From: Candidatus Phosphoribacter baldrii
GTDB lineage: Bacteria > Actinomycetota > Actinomycetes > Actinomycetales > Dermatophilaceae
Length of the DNA stretch: 64,000 nucleotides
Assembly: GCA_016704565.1 (NCBI GenBank)
Contig: JADIZV010000004.1
Location: 186,001 to 250,000 of the forward strand
Direction of reading: 5' to 3'
Shown here: positions 1 to 8,754 of the stretch, piece after piece
Position numbering within the stretch: the first letter of the stretch is position 1
How the letters are laid out: each line of letters starts with the position of its first letter
Position numbers and translations under genes: made by a program
The notes under the pieces: generated by a model
Databases searched by the model: none
What the model was told of the DNA's origin: nothing
The model's input: the letters and a program-made list of their open reading frames with translations, nothing else

Positions 1-197
1 TGACGGAGGTCTACTCCGTGACCGGAGACGCCGATCTGGTGGCCATGGTCCGGGTCCGCGAGCACGAACAACTGGCCGATGTCATCGCCGACCGGCTATC
101 CAAGGTTCAGGGCGTCGCGGCGACGAGCACCCACATCGCCTTCCGCACCTACAGCAAGCACGACCTCGAAGCAGCGTTCAGCCTCGGCCTGGATTGA
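1..197 (+). CDS. Lrp/AsnC-family protein, C-terminal fragment (5' end outside window)
   Basis: The reading frame is open from base 3 to the TGA at 195-197 and gives about 64 residues. They contain the pattern of a RAM/AsnC ligand-binding domain: YSVTGDADLVAMVRV, then a helix, then GVAATSTHIAFRTYSK. This alpha-beta domain senses amino acids or assembles oligomers in Lrp-type regulators. No DNA-binding part is visible, so it could be either a full Lrp regulator or one of the short stand-alone RAM proteins found beside trpD in actinobacteria. It converges with trpD. Confidence 0.75.
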   Translation, partial: TEVYSVTGDADLVAMVRVREHEQLADVIADRLSKVQGVAATSTHIAFRTYSKHDLEAAFSLGLD

Positions 198-252
198 CCA
201 TCAGATTCGGGGTTTTCTGTGCCCACCGGTCCTTCTTTGCCCCCCGGCCCGC

Positions 253-313
253 GCCGAGATTGACGTTGCGACCAGTCAGCCCGGCGTGTCCTGCAGCCAA
301 GGTCAATCTCGGC
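253..313. terminator. 12-bp inverted repeat between convergent Lrp and trpD genes
   Basis: GCCGAGATTGAC (253-264) is perfectly repeated in inverse at 302-313, with a 37-nt spacer. The right arm ends just before the trpD stop codon (316-318). The spacer is long for a classical terminator and there is no T-run, so a role as terminator is an inference from position. Confidence 0.35.
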
Positions 314-315
314 GG

Positions 316-1374
316 CTAGGCCCGAGTCGCCGCCACCCAGCGCTCGACCAGATCCGAGGCGGCCCCGGAGTCGAGCGCAGCAGCGGCCCGCTCCATCCCG
401 GCCCGCACATCCGCATGCACGGCAGCATGGGTGCGCCCGGAGTCGTCCGCAGTGGCCACGGCCAACGCGGCCCCGGCGTTGAGGACCACCGCGTCTCGCA
501 CGGGACCCGTCGCCCCGGCGAACACGTCACGCACCACCTGCGCGTTGTATGCCGCGTCCCCGCCTCGCAGCGCCTCGGTCGGAGCCAACGCCAAACCTAG
601 TCGCTGTGGATCGAGTTGGTGTTCGACAACATCGCCGTTGCGCACCCACCAGATCGTCGAGGTCGTCGCCAAGGTGAGCTCATCCAGACCGTCATCGCCC
701 CTGAACACTGCCGCGTCCCGACCCCGTCCGGCAAAGACACCGGCGAGGATTGGGGCCATCCGGGCGTCGGCGCACCCCACGGCGGCATACGTCGGTTGTC
801 CGGGGTTGGTGAGTGGCCCGAGGAAGTTGAACGCCGTCGGGACGCCGATCTCCCGCCTGGTCCCCGCCGCGTGGCGCATCGAGGGATGGAACTGCTGAGC
901 GAAACAGAAGGTGATGCCGACCTCGCCCACCAGCTCTCCCACCCGAGACGCGGGCAACGACAGGTCGATGCCGAGCGCTTCGAGCACGTCGGCCGAGCCA
1001 GACTTGGACGACGCCGCGCGGTTGCCGTGCTTGACGACCGTCACCCCGGCCGCGGCACACACCATCGCGGCCATCGTCGAGATGTTGACGGTGTGCGCCC
1101 GGTCGCCGCCTGTGCCCACGACGTCCAGGCTCGGCTCGGGGGCCTGGATGCGGGTCGCGTGGGCGAGCATCTCGTCGGCCAGACCCCGCATCTCCTCGAC
1201 GGTCTCGCCCTTGGCGTGCAGCGCCATGAGGAACCCAGCGATCTGGGCCGAGGTGGCCTGTCCGCGCATGATCTCGCTCATCGCCCACGCGCAGTCCTGC
1301 CGGGACAGGTGGCCGCGTTGCAGCAGTCGCGAATAGACCTCCGGCCAGGACTGGATCCCAGCCTCCTGGTTCAT
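316..1374 (-). CDS. trpD: anthranilate phosphoribosyltransferase
   Basis: Second step of tryptophan synthesis: transfers phosphoribosyl from PRPP to anthranilate. The 352-residue product has the family landmarks: the glycine-rich PRPP loop GTGGD (87-91), NIST soon after it, and KHGNRAASSKSGSADVLEALG-type residues from 115 (KHGNR 115-119). The ATG at 1374 is chosen because the family begins with a helical domain like WPEVYSRLLQRG. The upstream in-frame extension is proline-rich and overlaps the neighbouring gene. It follows the receiver-like gene by 13 nt and may be co-transcribed with it. The other trp genes in this window (trpB, trpA) lie about 62 kb away, so trpD is separate from them. Confidence 0.95.
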   Translation of the reverse strand: MNQEAGIQSWPEVYSRLLQRGHLSRQDCAWAMSEIMRGQATSAQIAGFLMALHAKGETVEEMRGLADEMLAHATRIQAPEPSLDVVGTGGDRAHTVNISTMAAMVCAAAGVTVVKHGNRAASSKSGSADVLEALGIDLSLPASRVGELVGEVGITFCFAQQFHPSMRHAAGTRREIGVPTAFNFLGPLTNPGQPTYAAVGCADARMAPILAGVFAGRGRDAAVFRGDDGLDELTLATTSTIWWVRNGDVVEHQLDPQRLGLALAPTEALRGGDAAYNAQVVRDVFAGATGPVRDAVVLNAGAALAVATADDSGRTHAAVHADVRAGMERAAAALDSGAASDLVERWVAATRA

Positions 1375-1387
1375 CGTCGGCCCGGGG

Positions 1388-1843
1388 TCAGTGGGCGGCC
1401 GGGGAACCGGCCACACCCAGGTGGGCAACTGCCTTGGCCAGAGCCACCGGGTCAAGCGGGTGCGGCACGACCGCGTCAGCCTGTGACCAGGCAGCCAGCC
1501 AGCCGTCCTGGACTCGGCCGGTGAGCACCAGGGTCGGGGGGCATTCGAAGATTTCGTTCTTCAACTGTCGGCACAGCCCCATGCCACCCATCGGGGCTGC
1601 CTCCCCATCGAGGATGAGCACGTCGAACCGTCGCGTATCGACCGCCTCGACGACCGCCGCCTGGGTGGCGCATTCCAACCACGAGGTCACCTCGATGTCC
1701 TTCGCGGGTCGGCGCCCGACGGCCAGGCGCACCGCGTCGCGGACCGTCACGTCGTCGCTATAGAGCAACACGGAGATCTGTCGGACGGATGCGGAAGCGG
1801 CCGGAGCCGCCGAAGGCGCCTGCGATGCGGTCATGCCGCTCAT
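1388..1843 (-). CDS. degenerate response-regulator receiver protein
   Basis: A single domain of about 150 residues with a receiver-like pattern: VLLYSDD (acidic pair after strand 1), VLILDGE (candidate phospho-Asp), VLTGR (Thr after strand 4). The position of the conserved lysine before proline after strand 5 reads VVPHPLDP, so Lys is His. There is no output domain. It may therefore act as a phosphorylation-independent or weakly phosphorylated switch. The start is either ATG 1843 or ATG 1834; an alanine-rich stretch precedes the domain. It lies just upstream of trpD and diverges from ctaE. No partner kinase is visible. Confidence 0.6.
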   Translation of the reverse strand: MSGMTASQAPSAAPAASASVRQISVLLYSDDVTVRDAVRLAVGRRPAKDIEVTSWLECATQAAVVEAVDTRRFDVLILDGEAAPMGGMGLCRQLKNEIFECPPTLVLTGRVQDGWLAAWSQADAVVPHPLDPVALAKAVAHLGVAGSPAAH

Positions 1844-2062
1844 GCTAGTCGCCCGTATGCCGCGCCCGCGCGGTCCCTCATACCCGTCCCGGGCCCGGAT
1901 CGGCGCCGTGGCGGTCACCATCGGTGAGCGGACGGCATACGCCCGACGGAGGCGACAACCGCCTGAGGTGACCAACCTCATGGGCCCCGTTGAGCACGAT
2001 CCGAGGCCGTTTGACGATTAACCGGGGGGTCGGTCACACATGCCGACACCCGGCACGCCATA

Positions 2063-2719
2063 ATGGCGCGCGTGGCGACAGCATCGGCGATTCCAGCGCA
2101 CCCAGTGAGCACCGGGCACGGCCCCGCGACCCGACCGAACATGGTCCAGGTCGGGACCATGGTCTGGCTCTCCTCCGAACTCATGTTCTTCGCGGGGCTC
2201 TTCGCGATCTACTTCCAGTTGCGGTCGGTCTCGGCCCCGCTCTGGGCGGAGCAGACGGCGAAGCTCAACATCACCTTCGCGTCCATCAACACCGCGATCC
2301 TGGTCATCTCCTCGGTCTGGTGTCAGATCGGCGTGATGAAGGCCGAGCGCGGCCAGGCGGCCCGGACCGGCAAGCTCACCGAGATCGGCAAGTGGGGCAT
2401 GCGCGAGTGGTACGTCGTGACGTACCTCTTCGGCGCGACCTTCATTGCCGGCCAGGTCCTTGAATACGCCAAGCTCGTCTCGGAGAACGTCACGCTCTCC
2501 TCCGACCGCTACGGCTCGGTGTTCTACATGGCGACCGGTTTCCACGGTCTGCACGTGACCGGCGGTCTCATCGCCTTCCTGCTCATCATCGGGCGCACCT
2601 TCACGACCCGCCGCTACACCCACACCCAGGCGGTCGGCGCGGTCGTGACCTCTTACTACTGGCACTTCGTCGATGTCGTGTGGATCGCGCTGTTCGCCGT
2701 GATCTACCTGCTCAAGTGA
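2063..2719 (+). CDS. ctaE: cytochrome c oxidase subunit III
   Basis: The 218-residue integral membrane protein has the actinobacterial short subunit III form with about five membrane helices (for example MVWLSSELMFFAGLFAIYF and the terminal YYWHFVDVVWIALFAVIYLL). Glu in SSELMFF and the H-x-x-D-x-x-W motif near the end are family hallmarks. It is part of the aa3 terminal oxidase, whose subunits I, II and IV are at 8.3-11.4 kb. It heads the ctaE-qcrC-qcrA-qcrB gene string, the standard actinobacterial arrangement. The ribosome binding site before ATG 2063 is weak. Confidence 0.95.
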   Translation: MARVATASAIPAHPVSTGHGPATRPNMVQVGTMVWLSSELMFFAGLFAIYFQLRSVSAPLWAEQTAKLNITFASINTAILVISSVWCQIGVMKAERGQAARTGKLTEIGKWGMREWYVVTYLFGATFIAGQVLEYAKLVSENVTLSSDRYGSVFYMATGFHGLHVTGGLIAFLLIIGRTFTTRRYTHTQAVGAVVTSYYWHFVDVVWIALFAVIYLLK

Positions 2720-2765
2720 GCCTCGACCACCCCCGCCCCACGAGAATCCACGACAGGACCACATC

Positions 2766-3551
2766 GTGAACGCCTTGGCCGCACGTCGCCGCCACCCCGC
2801 CGCCATCGCCATCCTGCTGTTCCTCGGGCTGGCCCTGGTCGGGACGGCATACTCGCTGCTCGCCCCGAAATCCGCGCAGGCCGCCGTCTCGACCGCCGAC
2901 GACGTGGCGCTGGGCAAGCAGCTCTTCCTCGCCAACTGCGCGACCTGCCACGGGCTCAACGCCGAAGGCACCAAGTCAGGGCCCACCCTGATGGGGGTCG
3001 GTGCGGCATCCGTGGACTTCCAGATGGGCACCGGTCGTATGCCGCTCGCCGGACCGAACGTCCAAGCGCCCCGGATCGACAAGGTCAAGTACACCGAGGA
3101 AGAGATCGCCGCGATCGCCGCCTACGTCGCGTCGCTGGCCCCCGGCCCGGCGATCCCCGAAGGTAAGGAGACGACCGGCGAAGGCGGCAACGTCGCCCTC
3201 GGTGGGGAGATCTACCGAGTCAACTGCGCGATGTGCCACAACTTCGCCGGCTCCGGTGGCGCGCTGACTCGCGGCAAGTACGCACCTTCCCTGTATGGAG
3301 TGGAGGGCAAATACATCTATGAGGCGATGCTCACCGGACCGCAGTCGATGCCCGTCTTCAACGACACCAACCTCACTCCCGAGGCGAAGGCCTCCGTCAT
3401 CGCCTACCTGAAGATGACCCAGAGCGAGCCAAACGTCGGCGGCATGAACCTGGGCAATCTCGGCCCGGTCTCCGAAGGCATGTTCATCTGGATCTTTGGG
3501 CTCCTGCTCATGATCGCCTGCGCCTTCTGGCTCGGCCAGAAGGCCGCGTGA
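2766..3551 (+). CDS. qcrC: cytochrome bc1 complex diheme cytochrome c subunit
   Basis: The 261-residue protein begins with a signal anchor (AIAILLFLGLALVG) and has two c-type haem motifs, CATCH and CAMCH, in two tandem cytochrome c folds. A C-terminal membrane helix (MFIWIFGLLLMIACAFWLG) follows. In actinobacteria this diheme subunit replaces soluble cytochrome c and passes electrons directly from bc1 to the CuA site of CtaC in a supercomplex. The GTG at 2766 is preceded by GACAGGA. The gene sits between ctaE and qcrA in the same direction. Confidence 0.95.
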   Translation: MNALAARRRHPAAIAILLFLGLALVGTAYSLLAPKSAQAAVSTADDVALGKQLFLANCATCHGLNAEGTKSGPTLMGVGAASVDFQMGTGRMPLAGPNVQAPRIDKVKYTEEEIAAIAAYVASLAPGPAIPEGKETTGEGGNVALGGEIYRVNCAMCHNFAGSGGALTRGKYAPSLYGVEGKYIYEAMLTGPQSMPVFNDTNLTPEAKASVIAYLKMTQSEPNVGGMNLGNLGPVSEGMFIWIFGLLLMIACAFWLGQKAA

Positions 3552-3590
3552 CCTCCCGCCTCACCCCACGACGACAGGATCGATGACCTC

Positions 3591-4733
3591 ATGAGTGACC
3601 AGGTCACCCCCACCAGCGGGTCGGCGAGCGGCGCCGGCACCGTCAGCCTCGACGAGGGGCACCACGTGGGCACCGGCGGTCTGCCCGCCGTGTTCGAGAA
3701 CCCGGGGCTACCGCCCCACGTCCACCGCGCTGCCGACGACGACCCCAAGGCGGCCAAGCGCGCCGAGCGCCAGGTCGCGGTCCTGTTCACCTTGTCGATC
3801 CTCGGCACGCTGGGCTTCATCGTCAGTTACTTCGCGATCGACCGGACAACCTCGGTCTTCCTGCCGTTCGTCGGGCTGACCAACCTGCTCAACGTCATGC
3901 TCGGCGTCACGCTCGGGATCTCGTTGCTCGGCATCGGTTTTGGGGCCGTCCACTGGGCGAAGACCCTCATGTCCGACGAAGAAGTGGTCGAGGAGCGTCA
4001 CGCGATCCGGTCCTCCGACGAGTCCCGCGACAAGGTGGTCGCGGCCCTGGCCGACGGCGCCGAGTCGGCACAGTTGGCCCGGCGTCCCCTCATCAAGGCG
4101 ACCGCTGGAGCGGCCCTTGGCCTGTTCGCGATTCCGCTGGGAGTCCAGCTGGCCGGCTCGATGGGCAACCCGACCAAGGCGCTCGAAGAGCTCAAGCAGA
4201 CGATCTGGGATGTCAAGGCGGGCGGCAAGCCGATCCGGCTGGTCCGTGACCCCGAGCTCACCCCCATCAAGGCATCCGACGTCACCATCGGGTCGGTCTT
4301 CCACGTCATGCCCGAGACGCTCAAAGAGCTTCGCGAGCACAACGTCAAGGCCGGCCACTCCGAATGGCACGGGGTGCTCGAGGCCAAGGCCAAGGCCGCC
4401 GTCCTGCTCATGCGGCTCAACCCGTCGGAGTTCAAGGACGACGCGCTCGGGCGCAAGGCTCGCGACTGGGGCTTCCAGGGCATCGTCGCCTACTCCAAGA
4501 TCTGCACCCACGTCGGGTGCCCGGTCGGCCTTTACGAGCAGCAGACCCACCACCTGCTCTGCCCGTGCCACCAGTCGACCTTCGACGTCACCCGTGACTG
4601 CGAGGTGATCTTTGGCCCCGCCAAGCGTCCGCTGCCGCAACTGAAGATCACCGTGGACGACGAGGGCTACCTCGTCGCCCCGCAGGGCTTCGCCGAGCCT
4701 GTCGGCCCGAGCTACTGGGAGCGCCTCAAGTGA
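3591..4733 (+). CDS. qcrA: cytochrome bc1 complex Rieske iron-sulfur subunit
   Basis: The 380-residue protein has three hydrophobic segments in its first half, as in actinobacterial QcrA rather than the single helix of other bacteria. The C-terminal Rieske fold has both 2Fe-2S ligand boxes, CTHVGC and CPCHQS. It takes electrons from menaquinol and passes them to QcrC. Its stop overlaps the GTG start of qcrB by 4 bp (GTGA), so the two are translationally coupled. Confidence 0.96.
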   Translation: MSDQVTPTSGSASGAGTVSLDEGHHVGTGGLPAVFENPGLPPHVHRAADDDPKAAKRAERQVAVLFTLSILGTLGFIVSYFAIDRTTSVFLPFVGLTNLLNVMLGVTLGISLLGIGFGAVHWAKTLMSDEEVVEERHAIRSSDESRDKVVAALADGAESAQLARRPLIKATAGAALGLFAIPLGVQLAGSMGNPTKALEELKQTIWDVKAGGKPIRLVRDPELTPIKASDVTIGSVFHVMPETLKELREHNVKAGHSEWHGVLEAKAKAAVLLMRLNPSEFKDDALGRKARDWGFQGIVAYSKICTHVGCPVGLYEQQTHHLLCPCHQSTFDVTRDCEVIFGPAKRPLPQLKITVDDEGYLVAPQGFAEPVGPSYWERLK

Positions 4734-6451
4734 GCACCACCGCCTCCGCGCGCACCGCTGCAGACCTGCGCGCCGACGACGCCAAGGTCACGAGCGCCAC
4801 CGGCAGCAAGGCCGGCGCCGCCGCCATCTGGGTGGACGAGCGCACCGGCATTGCCAAGGGCGCGGCATACATGATGAAGAAGGTCTTCCCCGATCACTGG
4901 AGCTTCATGCTCGGTGAAGTGGCGATGTACTCGATGATCATCTGCCTGCTCACCGGTGTCTTCTTGTCCTTCTGGTTCGTCCCGAGCGCCGGGCAGATCC
5001 CCTACAACGGGTCCTACGTCCCGCTGCAGGGCGTCATCATGTCCGAGGCCTACTCCTCGACGCTGGGGATCTCCTTCGACGTGCGTGGCGGTCTGCTCAT
5101 CCGGCAGATCCACCACTGGGCCGCCCTCATGTTCTGCGTTGCGATCACGGTGCACATGCTGCGCGTCTTCCTCACGGGGGCGTTCCGCAAGCCGCGCGAG
5201 CTCAACTGGGTCATCGGCTCGATCCTGTCGATGCTCGCCATCGTCGAAGGCTTCGCTGGCTACTCGCTGCCCGACGACCTGCTCTCCGGCACTGGCATCC
5301 GGGCCGCTGAAGGCTTCATCAGGTCGATCCCGTTGGTGGGCTCCTACATTTCCTACCTGCTGTTCGGCGGCACCTTCCCGGGCGAGGCGATCATCCCGCG
5401 GCTCTACTCGGTCCACGTGCTCCTGCTGCCGGCCGTGCTGATCGGCTTGTTCACCGCGCACATAGTCCTGGTCATGGTCCACAAGCACACCCAGTTCCCC
5501 GGCCCCGGCCGCACCAACGAGAACGTCGTCGGCTTCCCGCTGATGCCGGTCTACACCGCCAAGGCCGGTGGCTTCTTCTTCATGGTGTTCGGGGTCCTGG
5601 CCCTCATCTCCGCGCTGGTCACGATCAACCCGATCTGGGCTTACGGCCCCTATGACCCGTCTCCGGTGACCGCTGGGTCGCAACCCGACTGGTACATGGG
5701 CTTTGCCGACGGCGCTCTGCGGTTGCTGCCAGGGTTCCTCGAGTTCGAGTTGTTTGGCTTCACCTGGAGCATGAACGTCTTCCTCGGCGCCGTGGCGCTC
5801 ATCCCGTTGATGTACACCGCGGCGGGTGTCTACCCGTGGATCGAAGCCTGGGTCACTGGCGACAAGCGTGAGCACCACCTGCTCGACCGCCCGCGCAATG
5901 CCCCGACTCGCACCGCAATCGGCATGGCCGCGTTCTCGTTCTATGTCGTCCTGATGTTCGCCGCCGGCAACGACATCATGGCAATCCGCTTGCAGCTGTC
6001 GATCAACGACGTCACTAACCTCTTCCGACTGCTGGTGTTCGTGGTCCCGGTGATCGTCTTCTGGGTGACCCGGCGGATCTGCCTGTCGCTGCAACGTCAC
6101 GACCGTGAGAAGGTCCTGCACGGGCGCGAGTCCGGCACGATTGTCCGCACCGCCGAGGGCAAGTTCTTCGAGCGGCACGAGGATCTGGACGAGTTCGACC
6201 GCTACAAGCTCGTCGCGTTCGAGTCGCCGGCTCCCCTGGCCCTTCCGTCGGCGACTGACCTCAACGGCGTGTCGTCCAAGGACGCCAAAAAGGCGCGCCG
6301 TCGGGTTGCCTGGTCGAACTTCTTCTTCAAGACCAGGGTCGAGCCGGTCACGCCCGCGGAGCTCGCGGCCGCCCACCACCATGGCGAGCACGAGGCCATC
6401 CCCGGCGGGTCCGGTCACGCCGCGATCAAGCACGACAAGCACCCCCACTGA
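4730..6451 (+). CDS. qcrB: cytochrome bc1 complex cytochrome b subunit
   Basis: The 573-residue membrane protein carries the b-type haem histidines in two helices (HHWAALMFCVAITVHMLRVF and YSVHVLLLPAVLIG...AHIVLVMVHKH) and the quinol-site PDWY motif in SQPDWYMGF. The C-terminal extension is charged and histidine-rich (AAHHHGEHE), typical of the actinobacterial form, which is the target of Q203-type inhibitors in mycobacteria. It is last in the ctaE-qcrCAB string and is followed by a strong terminator. Confidence 0.96.
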   Translation: MSTTASARTAADLRADDAKVTSATGSKAGAAAIWVDERTGIAKGAAYMMKKVFPDHWSFMLGEVAMYSMIICLLTGVFLSFWFVPSAGQIPYNGSYVPLQGVIMSEAYSSTLGISFDVRGGLLIRQIHHWAALMFCVAITVHMLRVFLTGAFRKPRELNWVIGSILSMLAIVEGFAGYSLPDDLLSGTGIRAAEGFIRSIPLVGSYISYLLFGGTFPGEAIIPRLYSVHVLLLPAVLIGLFTAHIVLVMVHKHTQFPGPGRTNENVVGFPLMPVYTAKAGGFFFMVFGVLALISALVTINPIWAYGPYDPSPVTAGSQPDWYMGFADGALRLLPGFLEFELFGFTWSMNVFLGAVALIPLMYTAAGVYPWIEAWVTGDKREHHLLDRPRNAPTRTAIGMAAFSFYVVLMFAAGNDIMAIRLQLSINDVTNLFRLLVFVVPVIVFWVTRRICLSLQRHDREKVLHGRESGTIVRTAEGKFFERHEDLDEFDRYKLVAFESPAPLALPSATDLNGVSSKDAKKARRRVAWSNFFFKTRVEPVTPAELAAAHHHGEHEAIPGGSGHAAIKHDKHPH

Positions 6452-6471
6452 CCGATCGGTCGGTTCACGCC

Positions 6472-6504
6472 GAAGGGCTCCCGGGTTCGTCCCGGGAGCC
6501 CTTC
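6472..6504 (+). terminator. rho-independent-like terminator after qcrB
   Basis: A perfect 14-bp stem (GAAGGGCTCCCGGG at 6472-6485 and its complement at 6491-6504) with a 5-nt loop lies 20 nt after the qcrB stop. There is no long T-run, which is usual for actinobacterial terminators. It could also serve the convergent DUF167 gene. Confidence 0.8.
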
Positions 6505-6517
6505 GCCGTGTCAGGGT

Positions 6518-6796
6518 TCACCCGCCTAACAAGTGATCCAGTCTCGCCCGACCAGAAACCTCGTCGATGGACAGCTCCAGCACCTTGGTACGGCTGGTCG
6601 CCCCGCTGACCAGAGTCACCTCACGCGGACGCACTTCGAACGCGGACGCCACCGCCGCCAGTACGGCCGCGGTGGCGGCTCCGTCGACCGCACGGGCCGC
6701 CACCGCCACGACCAGGACCGCCTCCTCCGGCTCCCCGTAGCAGCCTCCCACGCGCGTCCTGGACGCCCCTGGGCGCACGCGGACCGTCAGCCGCAC
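6518..6796 (-). CDS. DUF167 (YggU-type) protein
   Basis: Small alpha/beta protein of 92 residues. RLTVRVRPGASRTRV at the N-terminus and the later FEVRPREVTLVSGATSRTKVLEL strand-helix pattern (GxxSR.K) match DUF167/YggU. The function of the family is unknown. I choose the GTG at 6796, since the domain begins immediately after it. This start overlaps the end of the upstream carboxypeptidase gene by 10 nt, suggesting coupled translation. Confidence 0.75.
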   Translation of the reverse strand: MRLTVRVRPGASRTRVGGCYGEPEEAVLVVAVAARAVDGAATAAVLAAVASAFEVRPREVTLVSGATSRTKVLELSIDEVSGRARLDHLLGG

Positions 6797-7863
6797 TCGG
6801 ACACCCCCAACGGCCGTGCTGCCCCGTAGTGGGCCACCAGACGCTGCCGTATGCCGTCCACCGTCACCTCCCCGCCGTAGGGCAGCACCCACTGCGGGTA
6901 GGTGTGCCCAAAATCGACGTCGAGAACGATCGGGATGCCCGCGGCATACTCCCCCATGGCCCGAAGCACCTGCTCGGCGACGGCGTCGCGGTGGGCTGCC
7001 CGGCCGCCCGCTCCGGGGTCGTCCTCGAAGTCACTCGCGACTGGTCGTGCGAAGACGACGGCGGCCGCCTGTCCGAGGAGACCGCGCTCCCCCAGCACCC
7101 GCAGCATCCGAAGGACCTCGACCGGAGACGGGTGTTCCTCCGAGGTCTCCAACAACAGCACACACCCGGCGTATGCTGCGGCCTCGCGCACATCGTGGCC
7201 GACCGCCAGGATCCACTGGAGAACCTCCAGGTTGCCTCCCCAGGTCGGTCCGGTGACGACGTGCGCCGGACCGTGCCATCCGTAGCCTGTCCGGGGATCA
7301 CGCCGCTCGGCGTGGGTATCGAGGCTGCGCGGGTCAGTCCAGGGCAGACCGAAGTCGCCGGTCCGCGGAGCTGGCGAAACGACCATGTCGCCGCCACCGA
7401 ATAGGGCAGCGCGCAGGCTGGTGAGGTGTTCGGCGTCGACCGCCGGGCCGGGCCCGAGGTGGACCTGGGTCGACCCGCCATGCCACGACGCGATGCCGTG
7501 ACACCACAACCAGTTGAGCAGGTTGGTGTTGTCGCTATAGCCGAAGAAGGGTTTGGGGTCGGCGCGCGCGACGGCCGGATCGAGGTGAGGCACAACCGTG
7601 AGCTGATCGTCCCCTCCGATCGTGGCAAAGATCGCCCGGATGCTCGGATCGGCGAACGCCGCCATCAGGTCTGCGGCCCGTTCGCGGGGGGTGCCCTGCC
7701 GCCTCGTCGTCGGGAACTCCACCGGTTCGAGCTCCAAGAGCTCGCGGATCCGCCGCATGGCCTGCTCGTGGAGCGCTGGGTAGGCCGCCGGTGCACACCA
7801 CGAGGGCGACAGCACGGCCACCCGGTCGCCGGGACGGACGGTCGGCGGCAACAACGGACTCAC
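6787..7863 (-). CDS. LD-carboxypeptidase-like serine peptidase (S66 family)
   Basis: The 358-residue protein has the S66 catalytic triad: Ser in FFGYSDNTNLL, Glu in LLLETSEEHPSP and His in VDFGHTYPQ. The family includes LD-carboxypeptidase A, which trims murein tetrapeptides, and MccF, which cleaves microcin C-type peptides. The substrate here cannot be told from sequence. No signal peptide is present, so it acts in the cytoplasm. It diverges from the metallopeptidase gene with only 25 nt between starts, implying a compact shared promoter region. Confidence 0.88.
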   Translation of the reverse strand: MSPLLPPTVRPGDRVAVLSPSWCAPAAYPALHEQAMRRIRELLELEPVEFPTTRRQGTPRERAADLMAAFADPSIRAIFATIGGDDQLTVVPHLDPAVARADPKPFFGYSDNTNLLNWLWCHGIASWHGGSTQVHLGPGPAVDAEHLTSLRAALFGGGDMVVSPAPRTGDFGLPWTDPRSLDTHAERRDPRTGYGWHGPAHVVTGPTWGGNLEVLQWILAVGHDVREAAAYAGCVLLLETSEEHPSPVEVLRMLRVLGERGLLGQAAAVVFARPVASDFEDDPGAGGRAAHRDAVAEQVLRAMGEYAAGIPIVLDVDFGHTYPQWVLPYGGEVTVDGIRQRLVAHYGAARPLGVSECG

Positions 7864-7888
7864 CGGCCCACTATGGCAGGCTCAGGGC

Positions 7889-8251
7889 GTGGCTGCGCGC
7901 AGATTTCGGCTCACCCCCGAGGAGTTCGATGCCGCCGTCGAAGAGGCGTTGGAGCTCATCCCCGCCCAGTTCCGCGACGCGATGTCGAACGTCGCCATCC
8001 TGGTGGAAGCCGAGCCGCCCGAGGGGGAGGAAGAGCTCCTCGGGGTCTATGACGGGGTTCCCCTGACCGACTGGGGCCAGGATTGGGGCGGCAACCTGCC
8101 CGACCGGATCACCTTGTTCCAAGGCCCCCTGGAGCGGATGTGCGCCACCCGCGACGAACTGCTCGACGAGATCGCAGTGACCGTGGTCCACGAGGTCGCT
8201 CACCACTTCGGGATCGATGACGAGCGTCTGCACGAGCTCGGCTGGGGCTGA
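7889..8251 (+). CDS. small zincin-like metallopeptidase family protein
   Basis: The 120-residue protein contains the HExxH zinc motif in VVHEVAHHFGIDDERLHELGW, with a further His/Glu downstream, as in the widespread actinobacterial 'metallopeptidase family protein' (formerly DUF1025). Acidic central loop (EAEPPEGEEELLG). The GTG at 7889 starts the protein and Met-Ala-Ala-Arg leads directly into the domain. The physiological substrate of the family is unknown. Confidence 0.82.
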   Translation: MAARRFRLTPEEFDAAVEEALELIPAQFRDAMSNVAILVEAEPPEGEEELLGVYDGVPLTDWGQDWGGNLPDRITLFQGPLERMCATRDELLDEIAVTVVHEVAHHFGIDDERLHELGWG

Positions 8252-8270
8252 AGCGGGGTCGCTGACCAAG

Positions 8271-8327
8271 CGGCATACCTGAAGGGGCCGGTCCGCAGGT
8301 GCGGACCGGCCCCTTTCGCGTATGCCG
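8271..8327. terminator. bidirectional terminator flanked by CGGCATAC / GTATGCCG
   Basis: A perfect 15-bp stem (AAGGGGCCGGTCCGC 8282-8296 against 8301-8315) with a 4-nt loop sits between the convergent metallopeptidase and ctaF genes. It is framed by CGGCATAC (8271-8278) and its inverse GTATGCCG (8320-8327), which could extend the paired structure. See the finding on the repeated word. Confidence 0.8.
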
Positions 8328-8333
8328 GGTGGC

Positions 8334-8750
8334 TCAGTTGGCGTGCTCGCCCTTGAAGTGCTCGAACGTCCAACCGACCAGAGCGACGCACCCGATGGCG
8401 AAGGCGATCATGAACAGCCACCAGCCGACCGCCAGACCTGCGAAGGCCAACGCAGAGGAGAAGCCAAGCGCAAGAGGCCACCAGGAACTCGGCGTGAAGA
8501 AGCCGTAGTCGCCTTCGATGTCCGAGATTTCGCCGTCGGGGTTGTCGTCGGGCAACTGATCGAACTTGCGATTGGTGACCCAGAGGTACCAGCCAGCCAG
8601 CGCCATCATCAACGCCGTCATGAGCAGAGCGATTGGGCCAGCGATCTCCGGAACGGAACCGTAGTCCTTCTGCTGCCACGCGGCGTAGAAGGGAATCGTG
8701 CCCAAGAAAAAGATCATGAGGATCAAGAAGATCCGCCACATGGCCTTCAT
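8334..8750 (-). CDS. ctaF: actinobacterial cytochrome c oxidase subunit IV
   Basis: The 138-residue membrane protein has four hydrophobic segments: WRIFLILMIFFLGTIPFYAAW, IALLMTALMMALAGWYLW, WPLALGFSSALAFAG, and WWLFMIAFAIGCVALVGW. The loop DIEGDYGFFTPSSWWPLALG is characteristic of CtaF, an aa3 subunit specific to actinobacteria. It lies 4 nt downstream of ctaD, as the last gene of ctaC-ctaD-ctaF. Confidence 0.93.
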   Translation of the reverse strand: MKAMWRIFLILMIFFLGTIPFYAAWQQKDYGSVPEIAGPIALLMTALMMALAGWYLWVTNRKFDQLPDDNPDGEISDIEGDYGFFTPSSWWPLALGFSSALAFAGLAVGWWLFMIAFAIGCVALVGWTFEHFKGEHAN

Positions 8751-8754
8751 GCCG

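Noticed and set aside
2011..2064. TTGACG and CATAAT as a ctaE promoter
   Set aside because: The two elements are 42 nt apart and the CATAAT overlaps the start codon.
4712..6448. 578-codon minus-strand frame opposite qcrB
   Set aside because: Antisense to a clear cytochrome b gene; highly charged, no recognisable domain.
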